From Nocardia sp. alder85J (GTDB lineage Bacteria > Actinomycetota > Actinomycetes > Mycobacteriales > Mycobacteriaceae), in contig NZ_JAIUCZ020000001.1 of NCBI RefSeq assembly GCF_020176955.2, forward strand, positions 558,001-622,000: a DNA stretch of 64,000 bases. The letters are read 5' to 3'. Below, piece by piece: positions 1 to 9,799 of the stretch (position 1 is the stretch's first letter; every line of letters starts with the position of its first letter). A program made the position numbers and the translations under genes. The notes under the pieces were generated by a model. It made no database searches. It was not told the DNA's origin and worked only from the letters and a program-made list of their open reading frames with translations.

Positions 1-299
1 TGGTCGACGCGACCGCAGCGCGCAATGCCGGCGCCGAATTCGGCTCCGTCGGCGTGGTGGTCGGCTCGACCCTGGATCGAGCGCCGGATCTGACCGGGCT
101 CAACGGCCCGATCCTGATGCCCGGGGTGGGGGCGCAGGGCGGGGGAGCGGCATCGATCCGGTCGCTGGTGCCGCCGGCGGTGCTGTCGGCGGTGCTGCCG
201 AGCGTCTCCCGCGAGGTTCTCGCGGCCGGTCCGGCGGTGACCGCGCTGCGACAGCGGGTGCGCGAACTCGCGGAGGCTTTCGCGTTCCTCCAGGACTAG
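1..299 (+). CDS. pyrF: Orotidine 5'-phosphate decarboxylase, C-terminal part (5' end outside window)
   Basis: This is the 3' end of a gene that begins before the window; the reading frame enters at base 3 and stops at TAG 297-299. PyrF decarboxylates OMP to UMP in the last step of de novo pyrimidine synthesis. The visible segment has the C-terminal TIM-barrel phosphate-binding end of the long actinobacterial-type OMP decarboxylase (GSVGVVVGSTL, then PILMPGVGAQGG). The position directly before mihF and gmk is the mycobacterial gene order, which supports the call. Only about 98 residues can be seen, so the catalytic lysines cannot be checked. Confidence 0.88.
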   Translation, partial: VDATAARNAGAEFGSVGVVVGSTLDRAPDLTGLNGPILMPGVGAQGGGAASIRSLVPPAVLSAVLPSVSREVLAAGPAVTALRQRVRELAEAFAFLQD

Positions 300-902
300 G
301 TCGAGCGTTTCTCCGGGACTCGAGGTCGAGCGGTGCGCGGGTGTGCTGTGAGGCACGCTCAGCGCACCTTGCATATCATTCCGACTGGTCCGTTTTCGAA
401 TATGGCCCGCTGGGCGACCCGACGCCCGGTTGGGTATCACGAACTACACCAATGTGTTTTTCCGCGTCAGTGGGTCTTTCCGGCGGTCGTGCGAGTCCTT
501 GTGGCGATCGTGTCGCGAGCCCGTCGTGAGATCCCCCGGGAGGGCCGCGACACGCGACACGCAGAGGTTAAAAAGCGCGACACGCCGATGAATCCAAGAA
601 AGTTCCAGGTCGCGCGATAACAGGTCGATTACGACCGGTTCCGGACCGCTGCCGCTCCCGTCCCGCACCCCCGCACCGAGCGGAAAAGCCCAGGCCACAG
701 GGCTGCGCGGGGTACGGGCGGTAGGATCTGCGCGACGGCTTCGGATGCGGCGCCGCCGGGCCCGTGTCGCCTCGCGACGCGCCCGGAATCCCTCGCTGAC
801 CTGGGGGGTGGGTTCGCAATCGGCAAGCGGCGTGGGTACGGTCGCTGAGACCGCCGGGTTACCGGGGGTAGATCATGCAATGAACGATGAGACGGAGGAA
901 CC
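300..902. promoter_or_regulatory. 600-base intergenic region upstream of mihF
   Basis: No convincing gene was found here; the open frames are short and overlapping without protein-like composition. The middle part, about 360-620, is less GC-rich than its surroundings. It contains three direct copies of CGCGACACG (546-554, 553-561, 576-584) and one inverted copy at 509-517. A stretch GGTTAAAAAG follows at 567-576. The likely role is the promoter and regulatory region of mihF-gmk-rpoZ. A ribosome binding site GGAGG lies at 893-897, just before the mihF start. Confidence 0.5.
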
Positions 903-1223
903 GTGGCCCTTCCCCAGCTGACTGACGAGCAGCGAGCCGCTGCTTTGGAGAAGGCGGCTGCCGCTCGCCGCGCTCGGGCAGAGCTCAAGGAGCGCTTGAA
1001 GCGTGGCGGCACCGACCTGAAGACGGTCCTGAAGGACGCCGAGACCGATGAGGTTCTCGGCAAGATGAAGGTGTCGGCGCTGTTGGAGGCCCTGCCGAAG
1101 GTGGGCAAGGTCAAAGCGGCGGAGATCATGAGCGAACTCGAGATCGCGCCGACCCGGCGCCTGCGTGGCCTCGGCGACCGGCAGCGTAAGGCGCTGCTGG
1201 CCAAGTTCGACTTCACGGCCTGA
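903..1223 (+). CDS. mihF: Integration host factor, actinobacterial type (mIHF)
   Basis: A 106-residue nucleoid-associated DNA-binding protein. Its family (mIHF/sIHF) binds DNA through a helix-two-turns-helix fold and is unrelated to the E. coli IHF dimer. The sequence has the family's basic N-terminal helix (residues about 8-35) and the conserved stretch [14 protein letters not shown] (about 63-76) followed by [15 protein letters not shown] near the C-terminus. The GTG start is preceded by GGAGG at 893-897. It lies 7 bases before gmk, so the two are probably co-transcribed, as in mycobacteria where mihF is essential. Confidence 0.95.
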   Translation: MALPQLTDEQRAAALEKAAAARRARAELKERLKRGGTDLKTVLKDAETDEVLGKMKVSALLEALPKVGKVKAAEIMSELEIAPTRRLRGLGDRQRKALLAKFDFTA

Positions 1224-1230
1224 GCCGAGA

Positions 1231-1812
1231 GTGGTCGGACACACGCAGAAGGGTCGACTGGTGGTACTGGTCGGCCCCTCGGCCGTCGGGAAGTCGACAG
1301 TGGTTCGCTGTGTTCGCGAACGACTGCCGGAACTGGTGTTCAGTGTGTCGGCCACTACCCGGGCCCCGCGGCCCGGAGAGGTCGACGGCCGCGATTACCG
1401 GTTCGTGACCAGGGCCGAGTTCGACACCATGATCGAACAGGGGGAGTTGCTCGAATGGGCCGACATCCACGGCGGCCTGCAGCGGTCGGGCACCCCGGCC
1501 GCCCCGGTCCGGACCGCGATCGCGGCCGGTAAACCGGTATTGATCGAGGTGGACCTGGAGGGGGCCCGCTCGATCCGCACCACCATGCCGGAGGCACTGC
1601 TGGTGTTTCTGGCCCCGCCCAGCTGGGACGTTCTGGTCGAGCGGCTCACCGGCCGCGGCACCGAATCACCCGAGGTGATCGAACGCCGGCTGCAAACAGC
1701 GAGGACCGAGCTCGCGGCATGTGACGAGTTCGACATCGTGATCGTGAACGACGATCTGACCAGTGCCTGTGAGCAGTTGGTATCGTTGTTCATCAGCACA
1801 AATTCGAGGTAG
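1231..1812 (+). CDS. gmk: Guanylate kinase
   Basis: Phosphorylates GMP to GDP with ATP, supplying GTP synthesis. The protein of 193 residues has the P-loop GPSAVGKST near the N-terminus, the GMP-binding segment [17 protein letters not shown], and the lid region [14 protein letters not shown] in the form usual for actinobacterial Gmk. The frame is open further upstream into mihF, but GTG 1231 is preferred because it begins just before the conserved beta-strand, gives a family-typical length and does not overlap mihF. It forms an operon with mihF. Confidence 0.94.
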   Translation: MVGHTQKGRLVVLVGPSAVGKSTVVRCVRERLPELVFSVSATTRAPRPGEVDGRDYRFVTRAEFDTMIEQGELLEWADIHGGLQRSGTPAAPVRTAIAAGKPVLIEVDLEGARSIRTTMPEALLVFLAPPSWDVLVERLTGRGTESPEVIERRLQTARTELAACDEFDIVIVNDDLTSACEQLVSLFISTNSR

Positions 1813-1924
1813 CGACCGGCCCGCTGTCGCGTGGCCGCTCTGCAGAAAACGCACCACCCCGATCGCCGATGCGGTATCCCGACGCCGTCGGGTGCGCAGC
1901 GACCGTCGAACCACAGAACCGTAA

Positions 1925-2224
<300 letters not shown>

Positions 2225-2284
2225 CGCCGCACGCGGTGGCGTCTGCGACGCCGCCGCCACCTGCGATCGAAAAGGCTTGATCAG

Positions 2285-3502
2285 ATGCGGATCGTAGTCG
2301 GTGTGGGCGGTGGGATCGCTGCCTACAAGGCCTGCGCGCTGGTCCGGAAGTTCACCGAGACCGGGCACGACGTCCGGGTGATTCCGACCGAGTCGGCGTT
2401 GCAGTTCGTCGGGCGGGTCACCTTCGAGGCGCTGTCGGGCAATCCGGTGCACACGGACGTGTTCACCGATGTGCCCGAGGTGCCGCACGTGCGCCGGGGC
2501 CAGGAGGCCGACCTCGTGGTGATCGCGCCGGCGACGGCCGATCTGATGGCGCGCGCGGCCATGGGTCGCGCCGACGACCTGCTCACCGCGACCCTGCTCA
2601 CCGCCCGATGTCCGGTGGTGTTCGCCCCCGCGATGCACACCGAGATGTGGGAGCATCCGGCGACCGTCGCCAACGTGCGGACGTTGCGCGCGCACGGCGC
2701 GACCGTGATCGAACCCGCGTCGGGGCGGTTGACCGGCGCCGATACCGGCGCGGGCCGGCTGCCCGAGCCGGAGGAGATCTTCGGGCTGGCGTCGCTGCTG
2801 CTGGAACGCGCCGACGCCATCCCGCGCGATCTGGAGGGCCGGCGCCTCGTGGTGTCGGCCGGCGGCACCCGGGAACCGCTGGACCCGGTCCGCTTCCTGG
2901 GCAATCGCAGCTCCGGCAAACAGGGTTTCGCGGTCGCCCGGCTGGCCGCGCAACGCGGCGCGCAGGTGACCCTCATCGCGGGTAACACCGTCGGCCTGGA
3001 CGCGCCGGCCGCGGTGGAACTGGTGCATGTCACCACCGCTGAACAACTGGGTGTCGCCGTCGACAAGCACGCGGTCGGCGCGGACGCGGTGATCATGGCG
3101 GCGGCCGTGGCCGATTTCCGCCCGGTGCACGTGGCCGCGGTGAAGATCAAGAAGGGCGCCGACGAGCCGCAGTCGATCGAGCTGACCAAGAACCGCGACA
3201 TCCTCGCCGGTCTGGTCCAGGCCCGGCACGACGGCCGGTTGCCCGGTACCGCGATCGTCGGCTTCGCCGCCGAGACCGGTGACGAGCACGGCGACGTGCT
3301 CACCCATGCCCGCGCCAAATTGAAGCGCAAGGGCTGTGATCTGCTGGTGGTCAACGCCGTCGGCGAGGGCCGGGCCTTCGAGGTCGACCACAACGACGGC
3401 TGGTTGCTCGGCGCCGACGGTACCGAACAGGCGCTCGACCACGGGTCGAAGGCGCTGCTGGCCAGCCGGGTGCTGGACGCGCTGGGGCCGCTGCTGCGCT
3501 GA
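2285..3502 (+). CDS. coaBC: Bifunctional phosphopantothenoylcysteine decarboxylase / phosphopantothenate-cysteine ligase
   Basis: Catalyses two consecutive steps of coenzyme A synthesis. The CoaC flavoprotein domain covers about residues 1-180, with the N-terminal GVGGGIAAYKA, the catalytic His in VPHVRRG and the substrate clamp PAMHTEMW, in which His replaces the usual Asn (PxMNxxMW in many bacteria). The CoaB ligase domain follows, with SAGGTREPLDPVRFLGNRSS and the lysine-rich KIKKG loop. Length 405 residues is normal for the fusion. The ATG start lies 60 bases after rpoZ. Confidence 0.96.
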   Translation: MRIVVGVGGGIAAYKACALVRKFTETGHDVRVIPTESALQFVGRVTFEALSGNPVHTDVFTDVPEVPHVRRGQEADLVVIAPATADLMARAAMGRADDLLTATLLTARCPVVFAPAMHTEMWEHPATVANVRTLRAHGATVIEPASGRLTGADTGAGRLPEPEEIFGLASLLLERADAIPRDLEGRRLVVSAGGTREPLDPVRFLGNRSSGKQGFAVARLAAQRGAQVTLIAGNTVGLDAPAAVELVHVTTAEQLGVAVDKHAVGADAVIMAAAVADFRPVHVAAVKIKKGADEPQSIELTKNRDILAGLVQARHDGRLPGTAIVGFAAETGDEHGDVLTHARAKLKRKGCDLLVVNAVGEGRAFEVDHNDGWLLGADGTEQALDHGSKALLASRVLDALGPLLR

Positions 3503-3685
3503 GCGCTGCCGTGCGCACGCGCGCGGACCGCGAACATGCACCCGATGCAGCGATGCGGGCGCTGCCGGAACCCGTCGACACGCCGAGATGTCTCGGTGGT
3601 GAGCGGACGGGTGTGTAGGGGTTACCTGCTGTGGACGGTTGCGAATACTTCTGCGTACAGTGTACCCACTGTCGTTGGTTTGGAA

Positions 3686-3691
3686 TATTCT
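3686..3691 (+). promoter_or_regulatory. Possible -10 element for metK (TATTCT)
   Basis: Within the 270-base gap between coaBC and metK, TATTCT at 3686-3691 is the best match to a -10 hexamer, in a locally AT-richer patch. The matching -35 region (about 3663-3668) is weak. A strong purine run GAGGAGAGGGAAG just before the metK GTG serves as ribosome binding site. I found no recognisable SAM riboswitch structure by eye. Confidence 0.3.
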
Positions 3692-3772
3692 GATCTGAAG
3701 GGTTGTGCGGTGGCGCAGTACGGCTACCGTTGCGACCCGAGCGAAGTAATCCGTTGAGGAGAGGGAAGAACT

Positions 3773-4987
<1,215 letters not shown>

Positions 4988-4988
4988 T

Positions 4989-7900
4989 GTGGCGGAGGCA
5001 GTGCCCGGCGACGGCATATCCGGACCCACCGTGGTCCCGCACGCCGCCGCCGGGTCTGCCATCGGCCCGACCCACCCGATCGCCCGGGTCCTGCCTCTGC
5101 TCGAACCGGCCCACCTGGACCGCGATTTCGACTATCTCGTACCCCCCGACATGGACGCGCTCGCCCAACCCGGCGTGCGCGTCCGTATTCGTTTCTCCGG
5201 CCGCCTGATCGACGGCTACCTGCTGGAACGGCTCGAACGCACCGACCACACCGGCCGCCTGATGCCCCTGGACCGCGTCGTCTCCGGCGAACGCGTCCTC
5301 ACTCCCGAGATCCTCCGCCTGATCACCGCCGTCGCCGCCCGCTACGCCGGCACCCGCGCCGACGTCCTGCGTCTGGCCGTCCCACCCCGCCACGCCAGGA
5401 CCGAGGCCGAGGATCCGGTGAAACCGCCGAAGAAGCGCGGCAAGGCCTCCGCGTCCCCGGCCGGGAGTACGGACGATGCCACCGTGGCAGACGGCCCCGC
5501 GGTGATCGAGAATGCGGATACCACCGCACCGGGCGACTCGGCCGAATCGGAGGCGAGGACGACCGCCGCTCCTTCCTCGGTATCCGTGGCCTCCGGAGTC
5601 GGCGACGCCGCGACCGGAGCTCCGAATTCATCTGCTACAGAACCGGTTCCACCCACGGATGCCGCTCCCGAGTCACCCGGCGGCGCTGCGGCCACCGGAA
5701 GACACGCGGGGACCGAGGGCGCCGCCGCACTCGAAGTTCCGGATCCGCTTGCCGCAGAGACGATCCCACCGACCCCCGAGGTGGTCGGGCCACAGGCGGA
5801 CTCGGACTCGACTGCGATCACGCGGGGCGGCGATCCGCTCGGCCCCCGGGCCGTCGTGGCAGAGACCGGGCCGCCGTCGCACGTTCACGGTGCCGTCGAG
5901 ACCGGTGCCTCCGAGGCCCGTGATCGAGTGCGGCCGGAGACAGCGGAGCTCACCGTCGAGGTGCCCGCGCCTCGCAACCGAATCCGGCCGGGTGCCACGG
6001 AAGTCAGCGGTACAGCCGGCCGGCCGGTCGACCCGACCGACGGTGGCGAGGCGAAGTCGGGCGCCGCCGGAGTTCGCCTGGTGAATGCTTTGGGGCTGGA
6101 GAGTGTGCGGTCCGATGACGGTGCGGTCGGACCCGGAGGCCTGGTCGGCGTCACGTCCGAGGCGGAGCGGGAACACAGCGGTTCGGCGGTGGCGCACGAA
6201 GCGGCCGGTGCCGGATCCGGTGGTGATGCGGGCGACTCGGATGATCCGGTCGGCGATCCCGTCGATGTTCGCGCGGCGGAGTCGAGTGACGTTGCTGCTG
6301 TTGATATTTCGAGCTCGGCGTGGCGGCGGTACCGGCACGGCGAATCTTTTCTGGCCGCACTGGGGCAGGGCAAGGGGCCGCGTGCGGCCTGGCAGGCGCT
6401 GCCCGGGGAGGATTGGGCGGCGCGGCTGGCCGAACTGGCGGCGGTGGTGGTCGCCGCCGGGCGAAGCGCGATCATCATGGTGCCGGATCAGCGGGATCTG
6501 GATCGGGTGCTGGCCGCCTGCGTGGATCTCACCGGGGAGGCGGCGGTCGGGCTGGCGGCCGGGCTCGGGCCCGCAGCACGGTATCGGCGCTGGCTGGCGA
6601 TCCTGCGGGGGAGTGCGCGGATCGTCGTCGGCACGCGCAGTGCGATCTTCGCCCCCGCGCGCGATCTGGGACTGATCGCGATCTGGGACGACGGCGACGA
6701 CACCTACGCCGAACCGCGATCGCCGTATCCGCACGCGCGGGAGGTGGCGATGCTGCGGGTGCACGAGTCGGGGGCGGCGTTCGTCGCGGGCGGGTTCGCC
6801 CGCACGGCGGAGATCCACGCCGTCGTGGAGGCCGGATGGGCCCACGACCTCGTCGCCGACCGGGCCGTGCTGCGGGAATGCGCGCCTCGGATCAGCGCGC
6901 CGGGCGATACCGATGTGGCGCTGGAACGGGATCCGATGGCGCGGGCCGCGCGTATTCCGGGCGAGGCGTTCATGGTCGCGCGCAAGGCGCTGGCGGCGGG
7001 AATGCCGGTGCTGGTACAGGTTCCGCGCCGCGGTTACGTGCCCGCACTGGCCTGTTCGAAATGTCGCACGCCTGCCCGGTGCCGACACTGCAACGGCCCG
7101 CTGGCGCTGCCCGACGGCAACGGCGAGCCACCCGCGGCGAGCCACCCGGTCGGCTCCCGCGCCCAGCGTCGCGGTGCCGCCGCGGCGGCCGCGCTCGGCG
7201 AGTCCGCCCGTGCCGAGCCGGATCCGGCGCGATCCCACCCGGGTTCGGCACGTGAACTCGGAATCACGTTGTCCCGCAGTAGCTCCAATGCGGTCGCACA
7301 CAGTCCGAGCTGCCGCTGGTGCGGCATCGTGGAGGCGGCCTTCCGCTGCTCGACCTGCGGTTCCCGGGTGCTGCGCGGAACGGTGATCGGCGCGGCCCGT
7401 ACCGCCGAGGAACTGGGCCGGGCATTCCCGGGCGTGCCGATCCGCGGTTCCGGCGGCGCCGAGATACTGGACACGGTCCCGGCGGGCCCGCAGGTGGTGG
7501 TCGCCACCATCGGCGCCGAGCCGTCGGCGCCGGGCGGCTACGGCGTCGCGTTGCTGCTGGACGGCTGGGCGTTACTGGGCCGGGCCGACCTGCGCGCCGC
7601 CGAGGACGCCCTGCGCCGCTGGATGTCGGCCGCCACCCTGGTCCGCCACAGCGGCCGGGTACTCGTGATGGCCGAGCCGTCGCTGCCTACTGTCCAGGCG
7701 CTGGTGCGCTGGGATCCGGTGGGCCACGCCGACCTCGAATTGAACGCTCGCACCGAGGTCCGTTTCCCCCCGGCCGTGCGCCTCGCGGTCGTCGACGGCA
7801 CCACCGATTCGGTCGCCGAATTGCTCGGTGAGGCAAAGCTTCCCGCCGATGTGGAACTGCTCGGCCCGGTCCCGCTGCCCCCCGGCGCGCGCAAACCGTT

Positions 7901-8066
7901 CTCCTCCGGCGATTCTCCCGCCGAGGTCGAACGCATGATTCTGCGCGTCGACCGCAACGCCGGCGCCGCCCTGTCCCGTGCCCTCACCGCCGCTCAGGCC
8001 GTCCGCAGCACCCACCGCGACACCGCCCCCCTGCGCGTGCAGATCGACCCCGTCGACATCGGCTAG
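4989..8066 (+). CDS. priA: PriA-like primosomal protein, helicase-inactive, with large disordered insertions
   Basis: PriA restarts stalled replication forks. The N-terminal 3'-DNA-end-binding domain is visible at about residues 30-135 (VLPLLEPAHLDRDFDYLVP). Residues about 140-441 are a Pro/Ala/Glu/Thr/Gly-rich stretch with no recognisable fold. The helicase core starts near 442, but the Walker A position reads ALGQGKGPRAAW instead of GxxGxGKT and the DEAH-type box reads IWDDGDDTY, so ATP hydrolysis is unlikely. This loss is known for mycobacterial PriA. Eight zinc-binding cysteines remain as C689-x2-C692, C698-x2-C701, C775-x2-C778 and C787-x2-C790, but the middle pairs are separated by about 73 residues, far more than in classic PriA. 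At 1025 residues it is much longer than the roughly 650 of mycobacterial PriA. It starts one base after metK. Confidence 0.92.
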   Translation: MAEAVPGDGISGPTVVPHAAAGSAIGPTHPIARVLPLLEPAHLDRDFDYLVPPDMDALAQPGVRVRIRFSGRLIDGYLLERLERTDHTGRLMPLDRVVSGERVLTPEILRLITAVAARYAGTRADVLRLAVPPRHARTEAEDPVKPPKKRGKASASPAGSTDDATVADGPAVIENADTTAPGDSAESEARTTAAPSSVSVASGVGDAATGAPNSSATEPVPPTDAAPESPGGAAATGRHAGTEGAAALEVPDPLAAETIPPTPEVVGPQADSDSTAITRGGDPLGPRAVVAETGPPSHVHGAVETGASEARDRVRPETAELTVEVPAPRNRIRPGATEVSGTAGRPVDPTDGGEAKSGAAGVRLVNALGLESVRSDDGAVGPGGLVGVTSEAEREHSGSAVAHEAAGAGSGGDAGDSDDPVGDPVDVRAAESSDVAAVDISSSAWRRYRHGESFLAALGQGKGPRAAWQALPGEDWAARLAELAAVVVAAGRSAIIMVPDQRDLDRVLAACVDLTGEAAVGLAAGLGPAARYRRWLAILRGSARIVVGTRSAIFAPARDLGLIAIWDDGDDTYAEPRSPYPHAREVAMLRVHESGAAFVAGGFARTAEIHAVVEAGWAHDLVADRAVLRECAPRISAPGDTDVALERDPMARAARIPGEAFMVARKALAAGMPVLVQVPRRGYVPALACSKCRTPARCRHCNGPLALPDGNGEPPAASHPVGSRAQRRGAAAAAALGESARAEPDPARSHPGSARELGITLSRSSSNAVAHSPSCRWCGIVEAAFRCSTCGSRVLRGTVIGAARTAEELGRAFPGVPIRGSGGAEILDTVPAGPQVVVATIGAEPSAPGGYGVALLLDGWALLGRADLRAAEDALRRWMSAATLVRHSGRVLVMAEPSLPTVQALVRWDPVGHADLELNARTEVRFPPAVRLAVVDGTTDSVAELLGEAKLPADVELLGPVPLPPGARKPFSSGDSPAEVERMILRVDRNAGAALSRALTAAQAVRSTHRDTAPLRVQIDPVDIG

Positions 8067-8199
8067 CTGCTGCCTCGAAGTGGTGCCGGCGGGCCCAGTG
8101 CGTGTCGCCACGCCGTGTTCGCTTGCAGCACAAACCTTTCACGTCGAAATCTCGAAAGGCGTGTAGCGCCAGCACAATTCGGCAGGTAGTTTGCCTCGT

Positions 8200-9180
8200 A
8201 TGGGGGAGAAACCGAACAACCCACACGATGCCTACTTCCGGGCCGAACTGTCGAACCCCGAGGTGGCGGCCGGTGAATTGCGGTCCGTCCTGTCGGCAGC
8301 CGTCTCGGAGCTCATGGACTGGTCGGTCATGGAACGCCAGTCCGGCAGCTTCGTCCCCGCGGAGTTGCGTTCCCGCTACAGCGACATCCTGTTCCGCACC
8401 CGATGGAACAACCGCGACGCCTTCGTCTATCTGTTGATCGAGCACCAGAGCAGCCAGGATCCGCTGATGCCGTTCCGGATGGTCGAGTACATGGTGGCGA
8501 TCTGGGCCCGCTACCTGGAAGATCGGAAGAAGCAGCGTCCACCGGTCACGCGGCTACCGCTGATCCTGCCGGTCGTGGTGCACGTGAGCGCGGATGGGGC
8601 GCGATGGTCGGTCCCGGTCGAACTCGGCGACATCCTGGATGTCGACGAGGAGGTGCGCGACCTGCTGGGCGACTACCTACCACGGTTCCGTTTCCTGCTC
8701 GATGACGTGAACGCCATCGGTGTGCGGGAGTTGCTGGCGAGGCAGCCCGCGGTCGGAGTCATCCTCGTGATGTTGTTGCAGGCGCCGAAACATGATCACA
8801 TCGAAGAGGTCTTGTTCTCGCTCATAGAGCATCTGCGACTGCTGACGCCGGAGCAGATATACCGGCTGCTGATGTACCTTTTTACTGTCAGTAAGACCAG
8901 TGCCAGCGCATTGCGTCCGGTTTTCGACCAGCTCGGGCCACAGGCTAAGGAGGCCATGATGACTGTCGCAGACGAATTTCGTGCCGAGGGGCGGGTCGAA
9001 GGGCAGGCCGAGGGGCGGGTCCAAGGGCAGGCCGATCTGCTGATCCACCAGTTTTCGCTCAAGTTCGGGTCGCTATCGGACCGTGTGATCCGGACGGTGC
9101 GTGCCGCGGATGCCGTGACACTTCGAGAGCTGTCGGAGCGATTCGTCACAGCATCTTCGATCGATGAAGTGATCGCCTAG
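8200..9180 (+). CDS. Rpn/YhgA-family PD-(D/E)xK nuclease-like protein
   Basis: A protein of 326 residues resembling the Rpn (YhgA, formerly 'putative transposase') family of recombination-promoting nucleases. The N-terminus has the family opening NPHDAYFRAELSNPEVAAGEL. The nuclease core shows SDILFRT followed by YLLIEHQS, fitting the catalytic D...ExQ pattern, then MPFRMVEYM. Near the C-terminus is a short repeated EGR/EGQ segment (about residues 265-280), also common in this family. Start ATG 8200 is preferred over TTG 8191. It stands alone after priA and is followed directly by a decayed copy of its own 3' end. Rpn proteins are typical accessory genes with frequent copy-number change. Confidence 0.82.
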   Translation: MGEKPNNPHDAYFRAELSNPEVAAGELRSVLSAAVSELMDWSVMERQSGSFVPAELRSRYSDILFRTRWNNRDAFVYLLIEHQSSQDPLMPFRMVEYMVAIWARYLEDRKKQRPPVTRLPLILPVVVHVSADGARWSVPVELGDILDVDEEVRDLLGDYLPRFRFLLDDVNAIGVRELLARQPAVGVILVMLLQAPKHDHIEEVLFSLIEHLRLLTPEQIYRLLMYLFTVSKTSASALRPVFDQLGPQAKEAMMTVADEFRAEGRVEGQAEGRVQGQADLLIHQFSLKFGSLSDRVIRTVRAADAVTLRELSERFVTASSIDEVIA

Positions 9181-9456
9181 CCAACGATGTCTGCTGAAGC
9201 ATGCGCTGAGAACATGACTATTGCAGACAGGCTATGAGCTGAAGGATCCCTCCGGGGATGAGCCGACGTCCTGATATGGACGTTGTCCGACAAGTTTGGA
9301 TCGCTGTCGGACAGTGTGGTCCGGCCGGTCCGCGCAGCGGATCTGATGACCATGCGGGAGCTGACGAGATGTCTGGTCAGGGCGTTCTCGATCGATGAGG
9401 TGATCACCGTTGGAGCGGCAATCGACCAGGATCCAGATGGGGATGCTGAAAAGTAG
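9181..9456 (+). pseudogene. Decayed tandem duplicate of the 3' end of the Rpn-like gene
   Basis: Directly after the Rpn stop codon the same reading frame continues into a degenerate copy of the gene's last third. Read in that frame it gives NMTIADRL-stop-AEG..., then ADVLIWTLSDKFGSLSDSVV, RPVRAADLMTMRELT and SIDEVI, ending at TAG 9454-9456. The intact gene has MTVADEFRAEG, ADLLIHQFSLKFGSLSDRVI and SIDEVI at the matching places. Two in-frame TGA codons (9235-9237 and 9259-9261) interrupt it, the glycine-rich repeat is eroded, and there is no start region. It is a remnant of a second copy or of a tandem partial duplication. Confidence 0.78.
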
Positions 9457-9538
9457 CTGAATAGGGAGAGGTCGGGGGATTTGGCACGAGGTGAATTCTC
9501 GCGCCACGCCGCCGAGGTGTTTGGCATGAAGCCCGGCA

Positions 9539-9796
9539 GTGCCCAGGCTTGCGGTTATGCCCGCCACCTGCCCTTCCTGCTCCTGGCCATCGCCCATGCT
9601 GATCTCGTCGCGCGGCACGACCAGATATTTGCGGTGTGTGTGCGGGAAGTGGCTGGTCGATCAGCAGGGGCGGGTGAGCCTGATGGCCGGAGGTGCGCCG
9701 TCGCGGCGTCGGGCGGCGGTGTCGGAACCGGTCGTGGAATCGCTCGCGGCCAAGGTGGCCGAGTTGGCCCGGCTGACCGCGGAGGTCGATCGGTAG
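9539..9796 (+). CDS. Small hypothetical protein with CxxC and CxC motifs
   Basis: An 85-residue frame starting at GTG 9539 (an alternative ATG is at 9557). It has a CPSC motif followed about 20 residues later by RYLRCVCGKWLV, a spacing that suggests a small zinc ribbon. The C-terminus VESLAAKVAELARLTAEVD could form a short amphipathic helix or coiled coil. I do not recognise a function. It lies between the Rpn remnant and the oppositely oriented acetyltransferase gene. An overlapping frame (9481-9828) becomes glycine-rich in the way shadow frames do and is less likely to be real. Confidence 0.5.
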   Translation: MPRLAVMPATCPSCSWPSPMLISSRGTTRYLRCVCGKWLVDQQGRVSLMAGGAPSRRRAAVSEPVVESLAAKVAELARLTAEVDR

Positions 9797-9799
9797 TAG

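Noticed and set aside
568..819. Minus-strand and plus-strand open frames in the mihF upstream region
   Set aside because: They overlap each other in several frames, have arginine/proline-rich shadow composition and no ribosome binding sites or family motifs.
3613..3626. 14-base match GTGTAGGGGTTACC shared with 37931-37944
   Set aside because: In a 64-kb window several chance 14-base matches are expected; one copy overlaps a stop codon and the contexts differ.
5512..6084. Long alternative-frame open frames over the PriA insertion
   Set aside because: The region is stop-poor in all frames because of its high GC content; the PriA frame is continuous with conserved domains on both sides.
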